64,000 bases of DNA from DASWJZ01 sp963720705. GTDB lineage: Bacteria; Pseudomonadota; Alphaproteobacteria; Rhizobiales; Afifellaceae. Position 1 is the first letter of the stretch. The number at the start of each line of letters is the position of its first letter. The stretch spans positions 372,001 through 436,000 of the forward strand of contig CAVRGJ010000001.1 of NCBI GenBank assembly GCA_963720705.1, read 5' to 3'. The position numbers and the translations under genes are program-made. Shown here in pieces: positions 15,541-24,443 of this stretch. The notes below the pieces were generated by a model. It saw only the letters and a program-made list of their open reading frames with translations. It was not told the DNA's origin and searched no databases.

Positions 15541-16724
15541 CCCGGGAAATATGCCTCAAGAAATGCGTCGTAGATCGCCGCGGCCGCTTCGATCTCGGCA
15601 AGCGGCACATGCTCGTCGCTCTGGTGCATGGTCGTGCCGACCGGGCCGAACTCGACGACCGGGCAATAATCCTTGATGAAGCGGGCGTCGGACGTGCCGC
15701 CACTCGTCGAGAGCGCCGGGCGGCGACCGGCAATCTTCTCGATTGAATCGGAGAGCATGCCGATCAGTGCCTCGTCACGCGTCAGAAAGACGTCCGATGT
15801 CGGCGGCTCGGGGGCGAGCCGCCAACGGACCGGAAGCTTTGCCGAAAGCGTCGGATCGGCTGCCGCTGCGGACAGACGTTGCGCAATCTCGGCTTCAAGA
15901 CTTTCGCGCGTCCAGCGGTCGTTGTAGCGGCTGTTGAAGCGTGCGCTGGCGTTGGCGGGGATCACGTTCCAGGCGGGATTGCCGACGTCGACGCTGACGA
16001 CCTCGAGCGAAGATGGGCCGAAATGCTCTGAGCCGGCGTCGAGCGGGCGGACCTGCAGCGCGTAGAGAAGTTGCGTCAGACCCCGGATCGGATTGTCGGC
16101 GAGATCGGGATAGGCCGCATGGCCCTGCCGGCCCTCGACCACGAGCGTCGCGGAGTAGCTGCCGCGCCGCCCGATCTTGATCTGGTCGCCGAGCTCCTTC
16201 GCGCTGGTCGGCTCGCCGACGAGCGCCGCTGAGAAGCGTTCGCCGCGCGCTTTCGCCCATTCAAGCAGCTTCACCGTACCGTTCACCGCGTCGCCTTCCT
16301 CGTCGCCGGTGACGAGGAAGGAGAGGCGGCCGCCGAAATTGCTTCCGCGGCGCGCGACGAAGCGGAGCGCCGCGGCCACCATGGCGGCGAGCCCGCCTTT
16401 CATGTCGACGGCGCCGCGGCCATAGAGAATCCCGTCGACGATCTCCGCCCCAAAGGGCGGATGCCGCCACGTCGATTCAGGTCCGGGCGGCACGACGTCA
16501 ACGTGGCCCGCAAGCGTCAGATGCCGGTCGCCCTTCCCGATCGCCGCGAAGAGATTCTCGACAGGCGTGCTGCCGGGCGCATCGAAGACCGGCCGGTCGA
16601 CGGCGAAGCCTGCGGGTGTCAAATGCCGGTTGAGAACGTCGAGCGCCCGGCCGGCCGCCGGCGTCACGCTCGGGGCGCGTACCAGCTCGACCAGAAGATC
16701 GGTTACGCTTGGCAGATGCGTCAC
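15537..16724 (-). CDS. dapE: Succinyl-diaminopimelate desuccinylase
   Basis: DapE (M20 family, di-zinc) hydrolyses N-succinyl-LL-diaminopimelate in the lysine/peptidoglycan pathway. The 395 residues contain the first zinc ligand in LAGHVDVVPPG, the bridging Asp in GRGAVDMKGG, and catalytic Glu residues in TGDEEGDAVNG. The lid domain has RQGHAAYP, and the last ligand is the His of GTTMHQSDEHVPL. It lies in a dapD-DUF805-dapE-membrane protein operon, which brings two successive pathway steps together. Its start overlaps the upstream stop. Confidence 0.96.
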   Translation of the reverse strand: MTHLPSVTDLLVELVRAPSVTPAAGRALDVLNRHLTPAGFAVDRPVFDAPGSTPVENLFAAIGKGDRHLTLAGHVDVVPPGPESTWRHPPFGAEIVDGILYGRGAVDMKGGLAAMVAAALRFVARRGSNFGGRLSFLVTGDEEGDAVNGTVKLLEWAKARGERFSAALVGEPTSAKELGDQIKIGRRGSYSATLVVEGRQGHAAYPDLADNPIRGLTQLLYALQVRPLDAGSEHFGPSSLEVVSVDVGNPAWNVIPANASARFNSRYNDRWTRESLEAEIAQRLSAAAADPTLSAKLPVRWRLAPEPPTSDVFLTRDEALIGMLSDSIEKIAGRRPALSTSGGTSDARFIKDYCPVVEFGPVGTTMHQSDEHVPLAEIEAAAAIYDAFLEAYFPG

Positions 16725-17110
16725 GACGGTTGCCTATCCGGCAGAGCGCCGTAGCGGTTCGCCCCGTCGGTCCCCGGCACGATACCTGCCCAGACCGCGA
16801 ACGCGAGATTCAAGAACGGTATCGCCACGGCAATCGCCAGGAAGCCCGTGTAGCCGATATCGTGCAGGCGCTTCACCGATATCGCCAGATTGACATAGAG
16901 CGTCACGACCGCGCCGAGGAACAAGAGAAACGAGCCGATACCCTCAAGCTCCTCCCTCGTCATCCCGAGCAACTGGAAATAAAGGGCGAAGTTCAAGCAA
17001 TAGGTCGCGAGCAGCGCGGGCCAGAAGATGCGGCGGGAAATCCGCCCGCTGAAGCTGAGGAGAAGCCACAAAAGCGGGGGCCGCGAGCGGGCGACGGGGC
17101 GTTTCGACAC
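16721..17110 (-). CDS. DUF805-family small membrane protein
   Basis: The 129 residues have the DUF805 layout: an N-terminal WLLLSFSGRISRRIFWPALL segment, three to four membrane helices, and the signature SVKRLHDIGYTGF. The family is widespread and of unknown biochemical function. It is encoded between dapD and dapE, seven bases after dapD and overlapping the dapE start by four bases, so it is cotranscribed with the lysine pathway. No functional link is shown. Confidence 0.88.
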   Translation of the reverse strand: MSKRPVARSRPPLLWLLLSFSGRISRRIFWPALLATYCLNFALYFQLLGMTREELEGIGSFLLFLGAVVTLYVNLAISVKRLHDIGYTGFLAIAVAIPFLNLAFAVWAGIVPGTDGANRYGALPDRQPS

Positions 17111-17116
17111 GCTTCC

Positions 17117-17947
17117 TCAATCGCGCAGAAGATCGTTGATGGAGGTCTTGGCGCGGGTCTTCTCGTCCACCTTCTTCACGATCACGGCGCAATAAAGGGA
17201 CGGCCCGCCGGAGGCGCCGGGCATCGCCCCGGAGACGACCACGGAATAAGGCGGCACTTCGCCGTAGCGAACCGCTCCCGTGGCGCGGTCGACGATGCGT
17301 GTGGAGGCGCCGAGATAGACGCCCATCGAGAGCACCGAGCCCTCGCGCACGACGACCCCCTCGGCGACCTCGGCGCGCGCGCCGATGAAGCAATCGTCCT
17401 CGATCACGACCGGGCCTGCCTGCAGCGGCTCGAGCACGCCGCCGATTCCGGCGCCGCCGGAGATGTGGCAGCGCTTGCCGATCTGCGCGCACGAGCCGAC
17501 CGTCGCCCACGTGTCGACCATCGTGCCTTCGTCGACATAAGCGCCGAGATTGACGAAAGACGGCATCAGCACGACGCCGGGCGCGATATAGGCGGAACGG
17601 CGGACGATCGAGCCGGGCACGGCGCGGAAGCCTGCTGCGCGGAAGCGGTGCTCGCCCCAGCCGGCAAATTTCGACGGCACCTTGTCCCACCAATTGGCGC
17701 CGCCCGGACCGCCGGGTATCGCCGCCATGTCGTTCAAGCGGAACGACAAGAGCACCGCCTTCTTCAGCCACTCGTTGACGACCCACTTGCCGTCCTTCTT
17801 CTCCGCAACGCGCAGCGTGCCTGAATCGAGAAGCTCGAGCGCCGCATCGACCGCCGCGCGCACCTCCCCGCCGGTCGAAGCGGCGATCGCCTCACGCGCT
17901 TCGAAGGCGCTCTCGACAACAGGGCGAAGCTTTGCGATGTCCGTCAA
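17117..17947 (-). CDS. dapD: 2,3,4,5-tetrahydropyridine-2,6-dicarboxylate N-succinyltransferase
   Basis: DapD succinylates tetrahydrodipicolinate with succinyl-CoA, the step before DapC and DapE. I chose the TTG at 17947 because GGAGG lies five bases upstream and TDIAKLRPVVESAFEARE then aligns with usual DapD N-termini. This gives 276 residues. An ATG at 18001 would add 18 basic residues. The left-handed beta-helix region shows hexapeptide repeats such as RRSAYIAPGVVLMPSFVNLGA and GTMVDTWATVGSCAQIGKR, and the C-terminus is KTRAKTSINDLLRD as expected. It is the first gene of the minus-strand dap operon. Confidence 0.94.
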   Translation of the reverse strand: MTDIAKLRPVVESAFEAREAIAASTGGEVRAAVDAALELLDSGTLRVAEKKDGKWVVNEWLKKAVLLSFRLNDMAAIPGGPGGANWWDKVPSKFAGWGEHRFRAAGFRAVPGSIVRRSAYIAPGVVLMPSFVNLGAYVDEGTMVDTWATVGSCAQIGKRCHISGGAGIGGVLEPLQAGPVVIEDDCFIGARAEVAEGVVVREGSVLSMGVYLGASTRIVDRATGAVRYGEVPPYSVVVSGAMPGASGGPSLYCAVIVKKVDEKTRAKTSINDLLRD

Positions 17948-18012
17948 ACGTGCCTCCGGGAAAAACGCGCGGACCTTGAGCCGGGCGCGCCGGACAGTCA
18001 ACCAACCGCCCC

Positions 18013-18432
18013 TTGGGTGCAGCGATTCCAGATTTCAGCCTCGATCCGCGGCTTGCAGCCGACAGCGTTCCGGTCGCCGAGCTGCCGCTTTCCGCCGTCA
18101 GGCTGATGCGTGACGCGAACTATGCGTGGCTCCTCCTCGTGCCACGACGCGCCGGGATTCTTGAGATCGCCGATCTCGACGCGGCGGACCGCGTGCAGCT
18201 CGTTCAGGAGATCGCGCTTGCGAGTGCGGCGCTTCGTTCCGAGGTCGCCTGCGACAAGCTCAACGTCGCGGCGCTCGGCAATTTGGTGAGCCAACTCCAC
18301 GTGCACGTGATCGCGCGGCGGCGCGACGACCCGGCCTGGCCGAAGCCCGTCTGGGGTGCCGCCGCGGCAAAGGCTTATCCGCCGGGTGCCGCAGAAGCGC
18401 TTGCCGCAAGGCTTGCCGCGCGCTTGAAGTGA
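18013..18432 (+). CDS. HIT-family hydrolase
   Basis: The 139-residue protein belongs to the histidine-triad superfamily of nucleotide-phosphoramidate or dinucleoside-polyphosphate hydrolases. The active-site segment is NLVSQLHVHVIAR: the first His of the classical HxHxH is Gln, as in a known alphaproteobacterial subgroup, while the catalytic second and third positions are kept. The tail DPAWPKPVWG is also characteristic. The start codon is TTG at 18013, with no better alternative. It is divergent from dapD and 44 bases upstream of nudC, another nucleotide-cleaning enzyme. Confidence 0.85.
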   Translation: MGAAIPDFSLDPRLAADSVPVAELPLSAVRLMRDANYAWLLLVPRRAGILEIADLDAADRVQLVQEIALASAALRSEVACDKLNVAALGNLVSQLHVHVIARRRDDPAWPKPVWGAAAAKAYPPGAAEALAARLAARLK

Positions 18433-18476
18433 AGGGCGGCCGCCCCACATCCCTGAGCTAATTACCCGAAAGAGCC

Positions 18477-19412
18477 ATGCCCACCTTCTTCGACGACCGC
18501 TCGCTGCATGAGGCACGCTCGCTCCACGCCTTCTCCGGCAGTCCGATCGAGCGGTGGAGCGAGGGGCGTCGCGGTCTCGACTTCGCGCAGGCGCTCGCCG
18601 ACGAGAGGACGACGGTCTATCTCCTCGTCGAGGACCGCGCGCTCATGCAGCTCAACGGCGAGCGTTTGGGCGCGCGTTTCGCCCTCGACCGGGCGCGGGC
18701 TCTCGGGCTCGATCCCGACACCCTCATCATGCTCGGCGTCGTTGCCGGCGGCCCGCGTTTCGCGGGCCACGTCCGCGCTGACGCGCCGCTGCCCGATGAC
18801 ATCAAGGCCATCGACCTTCGTTCGCTCGCCATCCAAGGCGCGCTCGACCAGGCCGACCTCGCGGCGCTTGCGCAGGCGCGCTCCTATCTCCACTGGCACG
18901 CCGCGAACCGCTTTTGCGGGCGCTGCGGCAGAGAACTTGAAAAGAAGGGCGGCGGCACGAGCCGCGTCTGCCCTTCCTGCGGCACGGAAATCTTTCCGCG
19001 CGTCGACCCGGTCGTGATCATGCTTGCGATCGACGGCGAGCGCTGCCTGCTCGGCCGGCAGGCGCGCTTTGCGCCGGGCATGTATTCGGCGCTCGCCGGA
19101 TTCCTGGAGCCGGGCGAGACGATCGAGGAGGCGGTCAGGCGCGAGGTGATGGAGGAATTGGGAATTCGCGTCGGGCGCGTCGCCTATCATTCAAGCCAGC
19201 CCTGGCCGTTCCCGCATTCGCTGATGATCGGCTGCCACGCCGAGGCGCTATCGACCGAGGTCGACCGCGACGCGGAGGAGCTTGAGGACTGCCGCTGGTT
19301 CGAGCGCGAAGAGGTGCGGCAGATGCTCGCCGGCACGCACCGGCAAGGGCTCAAGGCGCCCTTCCCGATGGCGATCGCGCATCATCTGATCAAGGCGTTC
19401 GCGGAGAGCTAG
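18477..19412 (+). CDS. nudC: NAD+ diphosphatase (NADH pyrophosphatase)
   Basis: NudC cleaves NADH to NMNH and AMP and can remove NAD caps from RNA. The 311 residues have an N-terminal domain, a four-cysteine zinc ribbon (C147, C150, C165, C168), the Nudix box at about 208-230 (GFLEPGETIEEAVRREVMEE) and the NudC-specific SQPWPFPHSLM motif after it. The composition is complete. It follows the HIT gene and is convergent with pheA, with four bases of overlap at the ends. Confidence 0.95.
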   Translation: MPTFFDDRSLHEARSLHAFSGSPIERWSEGRRGLDFAQALADERTTVYLLVEDRALMQLNGERLGARFALDRARALGLDPDTLIMLGVVAGGPRFAGHVRADAPLPDDIKAIDLRSLAIQGALDQADLAALAQARSYLHWHAANRFCGRCGRELEKKGGGTSRVCPSCGTEIFPRVDPVVIMLAIDGERCLLGRQARFAPGMYSALAGFLEPGETIEEAVRREVMEELGIRVGRVAYHSSQPWPFPHSLMIGCHAEALSTEVDRDAEELEDCRWFEREEVRQMLAGTHRQGLKAPFPMAIAHHLIKAFAES

Positions 19413-20317
19413 CTCGTCGGCGCCTGCGGTCTCAGATCGCGGTTCGCTTCCGGCTCGGCGATGTTCTTGCGGAAGGGGCTCGCCGGATAGACGCCCACGA
19501 TGCGAAACTCGGCGGAGAAGAATTCCAGCTCCTCGAGCGCGAGCTTCAAAGAATGGTCGTCGGGGTGGCCCTCGACGTCGGCATAGAACAGCGTGGCGAA
19601 GAACTTCCCGCCGAGCTGATAGCTCTCGAGCTTCGTCATATTGACGCCGTTGGTGGCGAAGCCGCCGAGCGCCTTGTAGAGCGCCGCCGGAACGTTCCTG
19701 ACGCGGAAGATGAAGGAGGTGACGACGGGGCCGTTCCTCGCCGGGGCGCGGATCGCCTCGCGCGAAAGAATGACGAAACGCGTCGTGTTGTGGGCCTCGT
19801 CCTCGACGTCGTCCTTCAGGATGTCGAGGCCGTAGATCTCCGCGGCGAGGCGCGAGGCGAGCGCGGCGCGCTTCGGATCGCCAAGCTCCGCGACGTAGCG
19901 CGCGGAGCCTGCCGTGTCGGCCGCGACCTCGGAGGAGACGCCGAGCTTTCTGATGAAGCGCCGGCACTGGCCGAGCGCCTGAACGTGGCTCTGCACCACT
20001 TCAAGCTCGTCGAGCTTCGCGCCGCGCACGCCGAGGAGCTGGTGGTGCACCGGCAGGAAATATTCGCCGATGATGGAGAGGTCGGAGGTCGGCAGGAGGT
20101 GGTGAATATCCGCGACCCGCCCGGCGAGCGAATTCTCGATCGGGATCATCGCGAGATCGGCTTCGCCCGAGGAGACGGCCTGGAAGCAATCCTCAAAGGT
20201 CGGCTCGGGTACCGGCTCGCAGTCGGGGAAGACGGCGATCGCCGCAATATGCGAGTTCGCACCCGGCTCGCCCTGAAACACCACACGCTTCTTCGCCAAA
20301 ACCCACTCCCGTCTCAT
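19409..20317 (-). CDS. pheA: Prephenate dehydratase
   Basis: This monofunctional PheA makes phenylpyruvate from prephenate for phenylalanine synthesis. The 302 residues include VVFQGEPGANSHIAA, the conserved IPIENSLAGRV segment, the catalytic NTTRFVIL motif, and a C-terminal ACT regulatory domain (SFIFRVRNVPAALYKAL, then ESYQLGGKFFATLFYADVEGH) that senses phenylalanine. There is no chorismate mutase domain. It begins two bases after the kdsB stop, so kdsB-pheA form an operon, a pairing common in Rhizobiales. Confidence 0.96.
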   Translation of the reverse strand: MRREWVLAKKRVVFQGEPGANSHIAAIAVFPDCEPVPEPTFEDCFQAVSSGEADLAMIPIENSLAGRVADIHHLLPTSDLSIIGEYFLPVHHQLLGVRGAKLDELEVVQSHVQALGQCRRFIRKLGVSSEVAADTAGSARYVAELGDPKRAALASRLAAEIYGLDILKDDVEDEAHNTTRFVILSREAIRAPARNGPVVTSFIFRVRNVPAALYKALGGFATNGVNMTKLESYQLGGKFFATLFYADVEGHPDDHSLKLALEELEFFSAEFRIVGVYPASPFRKNIAEPEANRDLRPQAPTS

Positions 20318-20319
20318 CC

Positions 20320-21045
20320 TCAGGCGAGCAGCGCCCGCGCCCGTTCAAGATCCTCCGGCGTGTCGACGCCGAAGGGCACATCGTCGATAACCGTTACATC
20401 GATCCGCATGCCGGCTTCCAGCGCCCGTAATTGCTCGAGCCGCTCGCGCTTCTCAAGCGCGCTCGGTGGCAGTGCGACGAAGCGTTCGAGCGCGGCGCGG
20501 CGATAGGCGTAGATTCCGCTGTGGTGATAGAGCGGCCCCTCCCCCCATGGCGCCGTCGCGCGGGTGAAATAGAGCGCGCGGAGCCGCCGCTCTCCAACCG
20601 GCGCCCCGACCACCTTCACGACGTTCGGGTTCTCCCGCTCGGCCGCGTGCACGATCACGCCGGCGAGCGTTGCGATCGCCACCTCGGAATCGGCGAGCGG
20701 CCCGAGCGCCGCGGCGATCGCGCCGGGCGCGACCATCGGAAAATCGCCCTGCACGTTCACCACGACATCGTAACGGCGCTGCGGGTCGAGCTTTCCAAGC
20801 GCCTCGAAGATGCGGTCGGAGCCGGAAGGGTGGTCCGGCCGCGTCAGCACCACTTCCGCGCCGGTGCCGGCGAGGGCCGCCGCGATCTCCGGGGAATCCA
20901 CCGCGACCGCCACCGGCCCGATGCCGGCAGCCTGCGCCTTCGCCACGACGTGCGCGATCATCGGGCGCCCGCCGATGTCGGCGAGCGGCTTGTTCGGCAG
21001 GCGGGTCGCCGCGAGGCGCGCCGGAATCACGACGAGAGGGTGCAT
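20320..21045 (-). CDS. kdsB: 3-deoxy-manno-octulosonate cytidylyltransferase
   Basis: KdsB activates KDO as CMP-KDO for lipopolysaccharide synthesis. The ATG at 21045 gives MHPLVVIPARLAATRLPNKPL, the usual nucleotide-binding N-terminus. The ATG 11 codons earlier adds an unconserved tail. Other motifs are RPDHPSGSDRI, VNVQGDFPM (catalytic region; many homologues have GDEP) and HHSGIYAYRRAALERF. The length of 241 residues is normal. It is divergent from the cytochrome c gene and in operon with pheA. Confidence 0.95.
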   Translation of the reverse strand: MHPLVVIPARLAATRLPNKPLADIGGRPMIAHVVAKAQAAGIGPVAVAVDSPEIAAALAGTGAEVVLTRPDHPSGSDRIFEALGKLDPQRRYDVVVNVQGDFPMVAPGAIAAALGPLADSEVAIATLAGVIVHAAERENPNVVKVVGAPVGERRLRALYFTRATAPWGEGPLYHHSGIYAYRRAALERFVALPPSALEKRERLEQLRALEAGMRIDVTVIDDVPFGVDTPEDLERARALLA

Positions 21046-21201
21046 GGAGGGCGGCGAAGCGCGGGCTTTCGGTGGCAAAACGTCTCAGGAGAGGCGGCTT
21101 ATACGGCTTGATGGCTCCTGGCAAACGCGATACCTCTGCCGCAGCCTGCGAAAACCCGCGGGAAACCTGCCTTTTCGAGGCCTTGCCGGAGCTCCAGCCG
21201 C

Positions 21202-22418
21202 ATGGATTCCTTCGAGTGGAACAAGATCGCGGGCGCAGTCCTTTTTGCGCTTCTGCTCACCTTCGGGCTGGGCATCTTCTCTGAAATCATTTTCTCGACC
21301 GAAGCGCCGGAGACGCCCGGATATGTCGTCGCGGTGGCGACCGAAGGTGCGGCAGGCGGCGCGGAGAAACCGGCGGAGAAGCCAATCGGCGTTCTCCTCG
21401 CGAGCGCCGATGCGAAAAAGGGTGAGGCCAAGGCAAAGGTCTGCACCACCTGCCACGACTTCACCAACGGCGGCCCGAACAAGGTCGGGCCCAATCTTTG
21501 GGGCGTCGTCGGGCGGCCGATCGCCTCGCACCCGGGCTACGAATACGACGACCCGATGAAGAAGTTCGCGCAGGAGGACCAGAGCTGGACCTTCGAGCAC
21601 CTGAACACTTTCCTCAGCAATCCGAAGGGCACCGTTCCCGGCACCAAGATGGCCTTCGCCGGCCTAAAGGACGACGCGGAGCGAGCGAACGTTATCGCGT
21701 ATCTCAGAACGCTCTCCGACAATCCCGTGCCGTTGCCCGAAGCGACAGCCGCCGAAACAACGACGGAGACGCAGGTCGCTTCCGCTGCGCCCGCTGCCGA
21801 GACGCCGGCGGCACCTGCCGCAGAGGCCCCCGCAACCGCGGAGGCGGCAGCACCTGCTCCTGCTCCTGCTCCTGCTCCTGGCCTGCTCCTGAGCCTGCGC
21901 CGGCGCCTGCTCCTTCAGAGCAACAGATGGCCGCCACGCCTGCTCCGGCCCCCGCTCCGGCCGAACAGCAGATGGCCGCCACGCCTGCTCCGGCGCCTGC
22001 CCCCGCACCGATGCCGGCGCCTGCCGCCGAGCAGCCGGCGGAACAGCAGAGCGCGCAGACGCAAGCGCCCGCCGCTCCGGCGGCCGATGCCGGCACCGGC
22101 GATCCCGCCAAGGGTGAGGCCTATGCGAAGCGCTGCTCGGTCTGTCATGACCTGACTGCCGCCGCGGTCAACAAGGTCGGACCGCATCTCTTCGGCGTGG
22201 TCGGACGGCCGATCGCCTCGGTTGCCGACTACAGCTACTCGGATGCCATGAAGACCTTTTCCGAAGGCGGCTCGAAGGTCTGGGACGCCGCTGCGCTCGA
22301 CACCTACCTGACCGATCCGCGCAAAGTTGTGCCAGGCACGAAGATGGTCTTCGTCGGCATCAAGGACGAAGCCGACCGGCAGAACGTCATCGCCTATCTG
22401 AAGACGCTCAAACAGTAA
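21202..22418 (+). CDS. Membrane-anchored tandem di-haem c-type cytochrome, CycM-like (frame broken near 21880)
   Basis: The N-terminus has one membrane anchor (about residues 8-28). The first haem domain has CTTCH and ends in an axial-ligand segment with PGTKMAFAG. An Ala/Pro-rich linker follows, then a second copy with CSVCH and PGTKMVFVG. The domains are clearly duplicates (both have NKVGP and GVVGRPIAS). Frame is lost at about 21880, where a CCTGCT-type run has GG in place of a three-base unit. The frame that resumes runs to 22418. Joined, the protein is about 405 residues. CycM-type cytochromes pass electrons from bc1 to terminal oxidase. The kdsB-pheA neighbourhood is usual for cycM. Confidence 0.85.
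21924..21994 (+). repeat. Direct repeat in the cytochrome linker
   Basis: A 26-base unit beginning CAGATGGCCGCCACGCC occurs at 21924-21949 and again at 21969-21994, encoding a repeated QMAATPAPAP block between the two haem domains. It adjoins a run of CCTGCT hexamers (about 21852-21880). Such repeats can change copy number by slippage. Confidence 0.8.
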
Positions 22419-22595
22419 CCATCGCCGCAGGTCGCGAGAGTTCTGCGGCCTAAAGGCCTGCAAGCGCAGCGTCTCGCAAGCGCTTAACTTTTCGTCATGT
22501 TCGGTTTCGGCGTGTGCGGCCCCGGCCGCATTCCTGCTATATGACGTATTGACGATTTGGCGACGGTCCGACCGCCGCCGAGGGACCCGAAGCCG

Positions 22596-24443
22596 ATGCA
22601 TTTGCGCCTCCTCCTCGCCGCCCTCCTGCTGCTCTTCTCCGCCGCCGCAGGCGAGGCGCAGGACCGCGTCTGGCGGCACGCGACGTCGCTCAACGAGACG
22701 CCGAAATATCCGCCCGACTTCAAGCATTTCGACTACGTCAATCCGGACGCACCGAAAGGCGGCGTAGTGCGGCTCTCAGATACCGGCGGCTTCGACACGC
22801 TCAACCCGATCCTATCCAAGGGCAACCCGGCGCCGGGGCTCGGTCTGATCTACGAGTCGCTGATGACTTCGTCGCTCGACGAAGTCTCGACCATGTACGG
22901 CCTGATCGCCGAGGCGATGAGCTATCCCGACGACTATTCCTCCGTCACCTTCCGGCTCCGGCCGGAGGCGAAGTGGCAAGACGGAGAGCCGATCACGCCG
23001 GAGGACGTCGTCTGGTCGTTCGAAAAGCTGACCGAGCTGAACCCGTCGCAGAAGTTCTACTATCAACACGTCAGCAAAGCCGAGGTGACCGGCGAGCACG
23101 AGGTCACCTTCACCTTCGACCAGACCGGCAACCGCGAGCTGCCGCATATCGTCGGCCAGCTTCTGGTGCTGCCGAAGCATTGGTGGGAAGGCAAGGACGC
23201 CAACGGCAAACAGCGCGACATAGCGAGCTCGACGCTCGAGCCGCCGCTCGGCTCAGGACCCTACCGTGTCGACCGTGTCGTCCCCGGCAAGACCATCGCC
23301 TACAAGCGCGTCGACGACTATTGGGCAAAGGATCTTCCGGTCGCCATCGGGCAGGATAATTTCGACGAGATCCGCTACGAGATCTTCCTCGACGAGACGG
23401 TGGAGTTCGAGGCCTTCAAGGCCGACGTCTACGATTGGCGCAGCGAGAACTCAGCCAAGCGCTGGGCGACGCAGTACGACTTCCCGGCCGTGCAAAAGGG
23501 CTACGTCGTCAAGGAGGAGCTCGAAAACGCCTATCGCGACAACGGCGTCATGGTCGGCTTCGTCCCCAATCTCAGGCGCGCTCTCTTCAAGGACGTGCGT
23601 GTCCGCCGGGCGCTGAACTACGCCTTCGATTTCGAGACGCTGAGGAAGACGCTCTTCTACGGCCAGTACGAGCGGATCGACAGCTTCTTCTACGGCACGA
23701 CGCTGGCCGCCTCGGGACTGCCGGAGGGCGAGGAGCTTTCGATCCTTCAAAGCGTCAAGGACGAGGTGCCGCCGGAAGTCTTCACGACGCCTTACACAAA
23801 TCCCGTCGGCGGCGACCCGACCAAGGAGCGGGAGAACCTGCGGCAGGCGCTCACGCTCCTGCAACAGGCCGGCTACCACCTCGACGGCCAGAAGCTCGTC
23901 GACAAGGACGGCAAGCAGCTTGCCTTCGAACTGATCCTGAACGGGCCGACGATCGAGCCCGTCGCGCTCGCCTACCAGGCGAGCCTCAAGAAGATCGGCG
24001 TCGACATGCAGGTGCGCTCGATCGACACCCCGCAATGGATCAACCGCGTGCGCTCGCGCGATTTCGACATGATCTACACGGGCTGGGCGCAGTCGCTGTC
24101 ACCGGGCAACGAGCAGCGTGACTACTGGGGCTCGGCCGCCGCCGACAGCGACAGCTCGCAGAACTACGCCGGGATCAAGGACCCCGCCGTCGACACGCTG
24201 ATCGCGCGGATCGTGCAGACCAAGGATCGCGCCGAGCTGGTCGCTGCGACGCACGCGCTCGACCGCGTGCTCATGGCCAATCAATACGTGATCCCGAGCT
24301 ACGCGCTCAGGTTCTCGCGCATCGCACGCTGGGACCGCTTCGACCGTCCCGCCGCGCTGCCGGAATATTCGATCGGATTTCCCACCATCTGGTGGTGGGA
24401 CGAGGCGAAAGCGCAGAAGATACGCGCCGGAGCGGCACAGTGA
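22596..24443 (+). CDS. yejA: ABC transporter peptide-binding protein, YejA-like (Sec signal)
   Basis: The ATG at 22596 gives a clear Sec signal peptide (MHLRLLLAALLLLFSAAAGEAQ) and a mature protein of about 590 residues of the SBP_bac_5 class. Features are the opening DFKHFDYVNPDAPKGG, typical of YejA, GFDTLNPIL, LRPEAKWQDGEPITPEDVVWSFE and GSGPYRVDR. It captures oligopeptides or similar solutes in the periplasm for YejBEF. It is first in a five-gene operon. The next gene is a second binding protein of the same class overlapping by four bases. Other Yej operons usually have one. Confidence 0.93.
   Translation: MHLRLLLAALLLLFSAAAGEAQDRVWRHATSLNETPKYPPDFKHFDYVNPDAPKGGVVRLSDTGGFDTLNPILSKGNPAPGLGLIYESLMTSSLDEVSTMYGLIAEAMSYPDDYSSVTFRLRPEAKWQDGEPITPEDVVWSFEKLTELNPSQKFYYQHVSKAEVTGEHEVTFTFDQTGNRELPHIVGQLLVLPKHWWEGKDANGKQRDIASSTLEPPLGSGPYRVDRVVPGKTIAYKRVDDYWAKDLPVAIGQDNFDEIRYEIFLDETVEFEAFKADVYDWRSENSAKRWATQYDFPAVQKGYVVKEELENAYRDNGVMVGFVPNLRRALFKDVRVRRALNYAFDFETLRKTLFYGQYERIDSFFYGTTLAASGLPEGEELSILQSVKDEVPPEVFTTPYTNPVGGDPTKERENLRQALTLLQQAGYHLDGQKLVDKDGKQLAFELILNGPTIEPVALAYQASLKKIGVDMQVRSIDTPQWINRVRSRDFDMIYTGWAQSLSPGNEQRDYWGSAAADSDSSQNYAGIKDPAVDTLIARIVQTKDRAELVAATHALDRVLMANQYVIPSYALRFSRIARWDRFDRPAALPEYSIGFPTIWWWDEAKAQKIRAGAAQ

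Noticed and set aside
21852..21994. Short regular repeats, possibly a CRISPR array
   Set aside because: The repeats are in-frame Ala/Pro codons inside a gene, without unique spacers of constant length.
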